DNA of 64,000 nucleotides, taken from NCBI GenBank assembly GCA_020632915.1, contig JACKEP010000016.1:1-64000 (forward strand). The letters run 5' to 3'. Under the pieces are notes generated by a model. The model did no database searches. It was not told where the DNA came from and saw nothing but the letters and a program-made list of their open reading frames with translations. A program made the position numbers and the translations under genes. This DNA is from Alphaproteobacteria bacterium (lineage in GTDB: Bacteria; Myxococcota_A; UBA796; GCA-2862545). Positions 54,342-61,111 of the stretch are shown here, in pieces (the stretch's first letter is position 1; every line of letters starts with the position of its first letter).

Positions 54342-57300
54342 GTGCGGACCTGGGTCGATCGCGGGGGGACGTTCACCGACGTGGTCACGTGGGCGCCCGG
54401 GGGGACGCCGCGCGTGCGCAAGGTGCGGTCCGACGCCGCCGTCGTCGGCGCGCTCGCGGCGGGGGACCTGGTGCTCGGCACCACCGTCGCCACGAACGCC
54501 CTCCTCGAGCGCACGGGCGTGCCCACGGCCCTGCTGGTGACCGCGGGCTTCGCCGACCTCGTGCGCCTGCGGCACATGGCCCGCCCGCGCCTGTTCGAGC
54601 CCGACGTCGGGTGGCCCCCGCCGCTGTGCGCGCGGGTCGTGGAGGTCGCGGGTCGCCTCGCGGCCGACGGCACGGAGGTGACGCCCTGGGCGCTGCCCGC
54701 GCTGGACCTGTCCGACGTCACCGCCGTCGCCGTCGTCCTGTTGCACAGCCACCGCAACGCGGCCCACGAGCGCGGCGTCGCCGAGGCCATCGCCGCGCGC
54801 TGGCCCCACCTGCACGTCAGCCTCGGCCACCGCGTCAGCCCCGAGGTCGGCTACCTCGCGCGCATCGAGACCACGCTGGTCGACGCCGCGATCACGCCGG
54901 TCCTGCAGGCCGCGCTCACCCGGGATCGGGTGCCTGACGGCGCCCTGGCGATCCGGTCCGACGGCGGGCTCGTGGCGGCCGCCGCGCTGCGGGCGCCCGA
55001 CGCCGTGCTGTCGGGCCCCGCGGGGGGCGTGCTGGCGGTGGCGGCGGTGGCCGCGCGCGCCGGCGTGCCTGGCGCGGTGGGCCTCGACATGGGCGGGACG
55101 TCGACAGACGTGTGCTGCGTGGTCGGCGACGACCTGCCGCGCCACGCCGGGGACGTGCTCGTGGCGGGCGTCGCGGTGCGGCGCGCGATGCTGGAGGTGG
55201 AGACGATCGCCGCGGGCGGTGGCTCGGTGCTCGGGCACGACGGCATCCGCCTGACGGTCGGCCCGGCGTCCGCGGGCGCCAACCCGGGACCCCAGTGCTA
55301 CGGCCGCGGCGGTCCGCCCACCCTGACCGACGCCGCCGTCGCCGAGGGGCTCGTCGACCCGGGTGCGTTCGACCCACCGCTCGAGCCCGCGGCGATCGCG
55401 CTGCCGGGGCCGGCCGCCGCCTACCTGGACGTCGCGCGCGAGGCGATGGCGGCCGCCGTGCGACGCATCGCCACCGCCCGGGGCCTGGACGTCGCGCCGA
55501 TGGCGCTGGTGGCCTACGGCGGCGCGGCGGGGCAGCACGCGGCCGCCGTCGCGGAGCGCCTCGGCCAGCGCCTCGTGCTCGTGCACCCGCTGGCGTCGGC
55601 GCTGTCGGCGTGGGGGCAGACGCTCGCGAGGGAGGAGGCGGTGGCGGTGCAGGCGCTGTGGCGCCCCCTGCCCCGCGACGCCACCGGGTGGCGCGCGCTG
55701 CAGGCCACGGTCGACGCCCAGCGCGTGGCGATCGCGGGGTCCCGCGCCTGGACCGACGTCACCGCCACGGTGAGCCTGCGGGTGCGCGGCACCGACCACG
55801 CCCTGCCCGTGCCCTGGTCGACGGACCCCGCGGCCCTCGTGGCGGCGTGGCGCGCCGCGCACCGCGCGGTCCACGGCCTGGACGCGCCCGCCGACGTCGA
55901 CCTGGAGCTCGTGGATGTCGTCGTCCGCGGCCGGGCACCCGGTGTCGACGTCCCCTGGCCCGACGACGACCCCTGGCAGCTCGGCGACGCCGTGGTCGTG
56001 GGACCGGCGCGCGTCGACTGCCCGACCACGTCGGTGCACGTGCCTGCCGGATGGCGCGCGCGACGCCAGGACGGCCTGCTGCGCCTGGAGCGGGTCGACG
56101 CGCCCGCCGTGCCGGCCGCCACCACCCGCACCGCCCACGGCACGAGCCTGTGGTCCAGCCGGTTCATGACGGTGGCCGAGCAGTCCGGGGAGCTGCTGGC
56201 GCGCCTCGCGCGGTCGGTGAACATCCGGGAGCGCCGGGACTTCTCCTGCGCCGTGTTCGACGGCGAGGGGCAGCTGGTCGCCAACGCGCCGCACATCCCG
56301 GTGCACCTCGGTGCGATGGGCCAGACGGTCCGCGACCTGCTGGCGCACGAGGCCACGCTCGATGGGTTCACCGACGGCTCGGCCTGGCTGACCAACGCGC
56401 CGTCCGCCGGTGGCTCCCACCTGCCCGACCTGACCGTCGTCACCCCGGTGGTCCGAGGCGGCCACCGGTGGTTCGTGGCCAGCCGCGGTCACCACGTCGA
56501 CATCGGCGGCCTGACGCCGGGGTCGATGCCGCCCACGTCGCGCACGCTCGCGGACGAGGGCGTGGTGCTGACGCGGGTGCGGCTGACCGACGGCGACGCG
56601 CTGAGGCCCGCCCACGCGCTGCGCGCCCACCTGATCGGCTGCCGGCAGCCCGACGTCGTCGTGGCCGACCTCGGCGCGCAGGTAGCCGCGAACCGGCTCG
56701 CCGCGCGCCTGCTGGGCGCGCTCGCGCCGCCGGACGTGATCGCGGCGTGGATGGCCCACCTGCAGGACGCCGCCGACGAGGCCGTCACCGACGCGCTCTC
56801 CGGGCTGCCCGACGGCGAGGCCACCGACACCGTCGACGGCGTGCCGCTGGCGGTGCGCGTGGGCTGGCGCGGCGACCGGCTCCGGGTGGACTGGACCGGC
56901 ACGGGCGGGCCCCACCCCGGCAACCTCAACGCGCCGCCGGCGGTGGTGCGCGCGGCGGTGCTGTACGCGCTGCGGGTGCTCGTGGGACGGGACGTGCCGC
57001 TCAACGAGGGCGCGCTGCGCCACGTCGACCTGGTGGTGCCGTCCCCGAGCCTGCTCGCGCCACCCCCCGACGCCGCGGTGGTCGGCGGCAACGTGGAGAC
57101 GAGCCAGCGCCTCGTGGAGCTGTTGCTGCGGGCGTGGGACGCGCGCGCGGCGGGGCCGGGCACGATGAACAACCTCACCCTCGGCGGCGACGGCTGGTCG
57201 CTGTACCAGACGCTCGGGGGTGGTCAGGGCGCGAGCCCGGCGGGCCCGGGCCTGTCGGGCTTGCAGGTGCACATGACCAACACCCGCGCCACCGACCCGG

Positions 57301-57641
57301 AGGTGGTGGAGCTGCGGCTGCCGCTGCGGGTGTGGCGCCACGGGCTGCGGGCCGGGTCGGGCGGTGACGGCACCCACCGTGGTGGCGACGGCCTGGTGCA
57401 CACCGTCGAGGTCCTCGCGCCGTGTACGGCTGCGCTGCTCGCCACCCGTCGCCACACAGGCGCCCCCGGCCTGCGCGGTGGTCGCGGGCTGCCCGGCGTC
57501 GACCGCCTGTGGCGCGACGGCGGCTGGCAGGCGTGGGACGGGTCGCCGACGCCGCTCGCCCCCGGCGACCGGGTCGAGGTCGCCACCCCCGGCGGCGGGG
57601 GCTGGTGCGCGTCCGGCGCGCGCGACGCCACCTCGCGCTGA
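54342..57641 (+). CDS. Fused hydantoinase/5-oxoprolinase (HyuA-HyuB)
   Basis: A single 1099-residue chain carrying both subunits of an ATP-dependent hydantoinase/oxoprolinase. The HyuA half starts RTWVDRGGTFTDVV and has DMGGTSTDVCCV and ETIAAGGGSVLGHDGIRLTVGPASAGANPGP. The HyuB half follows (about 620 on): SSRFMTVAEQSGELLARLARSVNIRER-type entry, HLGAMGQTVRDLL, RGHHVDIGGLTPGSMPP, MNNLTLGGDGWSLYQTLGGGQGA and the C-terminal glycine-rich loop. Such enzymes open 5-oxoproline or hydantoin rings using ATP. GTG 54342 is chosen because the family begins just before the DRGGTFTD motif; GTG 54303 is the other option and neither has a strong ribosome site. It is divergent from the PAS activator, which may control it. 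Confidence 0.92.
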   Translation: MRTWVDRGGTFTDVVTWAPGGTPRVRKVRSDAAVVGALAAGDLVLGTTVATNALLERTGVPTALLVTAGFADLVRLRHMARPRLFEPDVGWPPPLCARVVEVAGRLAADGTEVTPWALPALDLSDVTAVAVVLLHSHRNAAHERGVAEAIAARWPHLHVSLGHRVSPEVGYLARIETTLVDAAITPVLQAALTRDRVPDGALAIRSDGGLVAAAALRAPDAVLSGPAGGVLAVAAVAARAGVPGAVGLDMGGTSTDVCCVVGDDLPRHAGDVLVAGVAVRRAMLEVETIAAGGGSVLGHDGIRLTVGPASAGANPGPQCYGRGGPPTLTDAAVAEGLVDPGAFDPPLEPAAIALPGPAAAYLDVAREAMAAAVRRIATARGLDVAPMALVAYGGAAGQHAAAVAERLGQRLVLVHPLASALSAWGQTLAREEAVAVQALWRPLPRDATGWRALQATVDAQRVAIAGSRAWTDVTATVSLRVRGTDHALPVPWSTDPAALVAAWRAAHRAVHGLDAPADVDLELVDVVVRGRAPGVDVPWPDDDPWQLGDAVVVGPARVDCPTTSVHVPAGWRARRQDGLLRLERVDAPAVPAATTRTAHGTSLWSSRFMTVAEQSGELLARLARSVNIRERRDFSCAVFDGEGQLVANAPHIPVHLGAMGQTVRDLLAHEATLDGFTDGSAWLTNAPSAGGSHLPDLTVVTPVVRGGHRWFVASRGHHVDIGGLTPGSMPPTSRTLADEGVVLTRVRLTDGDALRPAHALRAHLIGCRQPDVVVADLGAQVAANRLAARLLGALAPPDVIAAWMAHLQDAADEAVTDALSGLPDGEATDTVDGVPLAVRVGWRGDRLRVDWTGTGGPHPGNLNAPPAVVRAAVLYALRVLVGRDVPLNEGALRHVDLVVPSPSLLAPPPDAAVVGGNVETSQRLVELLLRAWDARAAGPGTMNNLTLGGDGWSLYQTLGGGQGASPAGPGLSGLQVHMTNTRATDPEVVELRLPLRVWRHGLRAGSGGDGTHRGGDGLVHTVEVLAPCTAALLATRRHTGAPGLRGGRGLPGVDRLWRDGGWQAWDGSPTPLAPGDRVEVATPGGGGWCASGARDATSR

Positions 57642-57717
57642 CGTCCGTCACCGTCCGGCGACCGCCCGAGACAGGAAACGACGCCGGAAGCGACCGGACG
57701 AGGCGCACACTCTCGGC

Positions 57718-58506
57718 ATGCGTACCCACCGAACCACCGCCTCGACCGACACCCCTCGTTCCGCCCTGCGCGCGCCTTGGGCGGTCGTGCTGCTCGCGCT
57801 GTGGAGCGGACCGGTGGCCGGCTGCGCCACGGTGACCACCACCCCGGTCGAGGGCGACGACACGTCCGCCCCGGTCACCGACACCGACACGGTGGTCGAC
57901 ACCCCGGACGACACGCTGCCCACGGAAGACACGGACGCTGCGGACACCGACGGGGGCGACACCGACGCCGCCGACACGGACGACTCCGACGCCGCGGCCC
58001 CCACCTGGCCCGACCCGAGCCAGCTCCACGGCACGATCCCCTCCCCGCGCGACCCGCTGCCCGCGGACTTCCGCGCCTTCAACCGCGACGGCACCCGCCG
58101 CGGCCCCGACGACCTGCGCGGCCACCCCACGGTGGTGTGGTTCTTCCCGGCGGCGGCCACCTCCGGGTGCACCACCGAGGGCTGCGGCTACCGCGATCTG
58201 TACGACGACTTCACCGCGCTAGGCGTGCACATCGTGGGCGTCAGCTTCGACAGCCCGGCCGAGAACCAGCGCTGGGCGGAGCGCCAGAGCTTCCCGTTCG
58301 AGCTCTGGTCGGACGTCGACCGCGACCTTGCGCTCTACTACGGCGCCGCCCGCACCGCGACGCAGGGCACGGCGTCACGGGTCACGCGGGTGCTCGCGCC
58401 CGACGGGCGGGTGCTGCTGACGTACGACAGCGTGCGCGTGGGCGTGCATCCACAGCAGGTGCTCGACGACGTGACGGCGATCTTCGGGACGCGGATCGGG
58501 CCCTGA
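57718..58506 (+). CDS. Bcp-like peroxiredoxin lipoprotein
   Basis: A 262-residue lipoprotein: signal through PVAGC, then a ~65-residue Asp/Thr-rich linker (for example TDTDTVVDTPDDTLPTEDTD) that would extend the domain from the membrane. The C-terminal ~160 residues are an AhpC/TSA peroxiredoxin of the Bcp/PrxQ type: VVWFFPAAATSGCTTEGCGYRDLYDD holds the peroxidatic Cys and a second Cys five residues on, as in PrxQ; GVSFDSPAENQRWAERQSFPFELWSDVD follows. It would detoxify peroxides outside the cytoplasm. The start ATG 57718 has a weak ribosome site. It converges on the RCC1-like gene. Confidence 0.9.
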   Translation: MRTHRTTASTDTPRSALRAPWAVVLLALWSGPVAGCATVTTTPVEGDDTSAPVTDTDTVVDTPDDTLPTEDTDAADTDGGDTDAADTDDSDAAAPTWPDPSQLHGTIPSPRDPLPADFRAFNRDGTRRGPDDLRGHPTVVWFFPAAATSGCTTEGCGYRDLYDDFTALGVHIVGVSFDSPAENQRWAERQSFPFELWSDVDRDLALYYGAARTATQGTASRVTRVLAPDGRVLLTYDSVRVGVHPQQVLDDVTAIFGTRIGP

Positions 58507-58531
58507 CGCGACCCGCCGCAGCAGCGCGGGG

Positions 58532-59596
58532 CTACGGCCGCTCTGGCGGGTTCAGGATGCCGCCGCGATCGACACCCCAGCAGTCGAGCCGGCTCTCGCT
58601 CGTGATCGCACACGCGCGCGTGCTGACGACGTCCAGGTCCACGTAGGGCCCGTCCGTGGGGACGCCGTCCACCACGGCGCGCGCATCGGGTTGGTCCAAA
58701 GACCAACAGGCGATGGAACCATCGTCCATGAGCACACATCCGGCGGCAGAGTCCACGACCACGCGGGTGACCGGCCTGGGAAACGACGCCGGCAGCGACG
58801 CCACGAGCGCGCCCTCCCCCCCACAACGCACCGTTCCCGCGGTGGTGACGATGCAGGCGTTGTTCGGCCCCATGGCGACGTCGACCGCGTCGGCGCCGCG
58901 ATCCGGCAGATCGCCGAACTTCGCCTCCTCCCCCCAACAGCTCAACCCGTCGGTGCTGTGGACCGCGCACGCAGCACGGTAGCCCGCCGACACCACGCGC
59001 CACCCCGCGGTGTCGGGGACGAGACGGGACTGCAGCACGCAGAACAGGTAGCCGTCAGCGTCGACACCACACACCTGGCTGCCCGCCGGCATCGCATCCA
59101 GGTCCACCCACGCCGTTTCGTGGTCGATGAACGGCTGCCACCTCGTGTCGTACACACCAGGACCGGGCCACCAGAACACCGTCCCGTCTTCTCGCACCGC
59201 GATGCCACTCGCGAACGTCTGAGCGATCATGCGGAACGGTCCGGGGGATATCTCGCCGATGAAACCTGGGTTCCGCTCGCACTGGGCGGATCGGTTGCCC
59301 CAGCAGAACAGCATGCCCTGGGCGTCGATCGCGCACGCCGAGCACGACTCCAGACGGACGGCGGGGACCTCCCGCCGGAAGGGCCAGAGGGGGGGATCGG
59401 AGTCCACGACCGTGTCCGAGTCGCTCCCGTCCGTGTCGACGCGCCCGTCGGCGGAGTCTTCCACGTCGACCGTCCCCGACGCGGTGCGGGTGTCGCGGAG
59501 GGCGTCGGTGTCGTCCTGGACGACGTCCGCCGGTAGACGCTGGCACGCCACGACCGACGCACTGCAGAGGACGACGATGGGAAGCGCGCGGTGCAT
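58532..59596 (-). CDS. RCC1-like repeat lipoprotein (copy 1)
   Basis: A 354-residue lipoprotein, MHRALPIVVLCSASVVAC. An Asp/Thr/Ser linker (SADGRVDTDGSDSDTVVDSD) leads to repeats with the pattern ACAI..G.L.CWG, which is the RCC1/BLIP-II beta-propeller signature: SCSACAIDAQGMLFCWGNRS, ACAVHSTDGLSCWGEE, ACIVTTAGTVRCGG, GCVLMDDGSIACWS and ACAITSESRLDCWGVD. Paired Cys residues in each repeat suggest disulfides. Such surface propellers are common in myxobacterial genomes. It is the downstream, slightly shorter copy of a tandem pair sharing PFRR.VP.VR..SC after the linker. Confidence 0.85.
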   Translation of the reverse strand: MHRALPIVVLCSASVVACQRLPADVVQDDTDALRDTRTASGTVDVEDSADGRVDTDGSDSDTVVDSDPPLWPFRREVPAVRLESCSACAIDAQGMLFCWGNRSAQCERNPGFIGEISPGPFRMIAQTFASGIAVREDGTVFWWPGPGVYDTRWQPFIDHETAWVDLDAMPAGSQVCGVDADGYLFCVLQSRLVPDTAGWRVVSAGYRAACAVHSTDGLSCWGEEAKFGDLPDRGADAVDVAMGPNNACIVTTAGTVRCGGEGALVASLPASFPRPVTRVVVDSAAGCVLMDDGSIACWSLDQPDARAVVDGVPTDGPYVDLDVVSTRACAITSESRLDCWGVDRGGILNPPERP

Positions 59597-59694
59597 GTCG
59601 CCCTCTGCCGGATCCCTACGCCCTGCCGGCGAGGGCGTGGACCCATCCGATCAGCCAAGCCTGACACGTCCAGCCTAGCACCGCGTTCACCTCG

Positions 59695-60804
59695 CTACGG
59701 TCGGACCGGCGGCTGGAGCACGTCTGGGTCCGCGTCTCCCCAGCAGTCCACGCGTCCGTCCGCGGTGATGGCACACGCATACGCGTCGTACACGTCGACG
59801 TCCACGTACGGCCCGTTCGTCGGCACCGCCGTCATCAACGCCTCGGAGTCCTGGCCGTCGCGACCCCAGCAAGCGATGGACCCGTCGTCCATCAGCGCGC
59901 ACGCGTTCGCCAGGTCGACCACCACGCGCGTCACGGGGTGGGGAAAGGCGGCAGGCAACGTATCGACGACGATCCCGGTCCCGCCACAGCGGACGGTCCC
60001 TGTAGACGTCACGATACACGCGCTCAACTTACCCATCGCCACGTCCACCGCGTCGGCACCTCTCGCGGGGAGGTCGCCGAACGACGTGTCGTCGCCCCAG
60101 CAGGTCAGACCCGAGACCGCGTGTACGGCGCACGCTGCGTTGTTTCCCGCAGACACGACACGCCACCCTCCAGAGGTCGGCACGTCCTCCCAGCCCCACG
60201 TGCACGTCAGCAGGCCGTCGGCATCGACGCCACAGATCTGTCCCGACCAATGGGTTCGGTCCAGGTCCACCCACGCCGTGGGATGACCTGAGAACGGCGG
60301 AAGCCCCGCGCTCGTAAATCCACTCTCCGGCCAGGGAACCACGCTCCCATCGTCTCGGACCGCCATGCCGGTGCTGGGCCTCAGCACCATGATCTGAAAA
60401 GGGCCCGCACCCACCTCACCCAAGGCCTCGGGCGGGCCTCCGGCACACGCTCGCCGGACGCTGCCCCAACAGAACAGCGCGCCGACATCGTCGATGGCGC
60501 ACGCCCAGCACCGGTCCACACGAACCATGGGAACGGACCGTCGGAATGGCCCGTTCGGCGCGTCCGAGTCGGAGTCCCGGGGCGTGTCCCCTCCGTCCGA
60601 CAGGGGCGGATCGACCGCACCTGTCGCCTGGGCGGTGTCTGGCGCGGTGGGCTGCGCAGGATCGTCCACGCCCTCCGCCCGCGGCGCCGTGCAGGCGCAC
60701 AGCGCAAGCGCAGCCAGCGCCGCGGCCCCTCGATGCCACAACACCGCGTCACCGGGGACGGACCGGAGGCTCTGAGGTGCGACGGACGACAGCGGGACCC
60801 CCAT
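59695..60804 (-). CDS. RCC1-like repeat lipoprotein (copy 2)
   Basis: A 369-residue lipoprotein paralogous to the downstream neighbour (gap 98 bp). Its signal ends AALALCAC, and an Asp/Pro/Thr linker precedes PFRRSVPMVRVDRCWACAID. The repeats keep the ACAI..G.L.CWG frame: ACAIDDVGALFCWGSV, ACAVHAVSGLTCWGDD, ACIVTSTGTVRCGGTG, ACALMDDGSIACWGRD, ACAITADGRVDCWGDA. ATG 60804 has GGAGCGTC upstream; the frame is open to 61218, but the extra N-terminal part lacks a signal and overlaps the promoter region. It is divergent from the large MopE-like gene. Confidence 0.82.
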   Translation of the reverse strand: MGVPLSSVAPQSLRSVPGDAVLWHRGAAALAALALCACTAPRAEGVDDPAQPTAPDTAQATGAVDPPLSDGGDTPRDSDSDAPNGPFRRSVPMVRVDRCWACAIDDVGALFCWGSVRRACAGGPPEALGEVGAGPFQIMVLRPSTGMAVRDDGSVVPWPESGFTSAGLPPFSGHPTAWVDLDRTHWSGQICGVDADGLLTCTWGWEDVPTSGGWRVVSAGNNAACAVHAVSGLTCWGDDTSFGDLPARGADAVDVAMGKLSACIVTSTGTVRCGGTGIVVDTLPAAFPHPVTRVVVDLANACALMDDGSIACWGRDGQDSEALMTAVPTNGPYVDVDVYDAYACAITADGRVDCWGDADPDVLQPPVRP

Positions 60805-61111
60805 GACGCTCCGGTAGCCCACCGCGGGGCTCGACCCCAGCCACGCGCTCCCCGTGCCCGTGTTCGGAGGCCCACGGTGTGCGCGGTCGCGGCAACCGCG
60901 ACACGCCAGCGCCGCCAGTCCGGTCCGGTCCGGCACGTGCCTCGATCCTGCCACACGCGCTTGGAGATCGGGGCCTTTCGCAGCGGCTCGCATCGAGCGC
61001 CACACGCGGCGACCACCCCGGAAATGCCGCTCGACTGGTCGAAGCTTCGGTCGCTTCGACGCAAGCGGGCGCGTGCGTGGCCGAACAAGGGACATCCCCG
61101 GTGAGGCCGTG
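60805..61111. other. Divergent intergenic region with two hairpins
   Basis: Between the RCC1-like gene (minus) and the MopE-like gene (plus). It contains GTCGCGG-CAA-CCGCGAC at 60886-60902 and a longer hairpin at 61038-61060 (listed separately). Tandem GGTCC-type repeats (CCGGTCCGGTCCGG) occur near 60920-60940. No gene is seen; it should hold the promoters of both neighbours. Confidence 0.55.
61038..61060. promoter_or_regulatory. Hairpin upstream of the MopE-like gene
   Basis: GTCGAAGC-TTCGGTC-GCTTCGAC has an 8-bp perfect stem and a 7-base loop, and ends 51 bp before ATG 61112. It might act in the leader RNA, as an operator, or be the end of an upstream transcript. Confidence 0.4.

Noticed and set aside
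54267..57455. A 1062-codon minus-strand frame opposite the hydantoinase
   Set aside because: The translation is Arg/His/Val-rich with no motif, and the plus-strand gene is certain.
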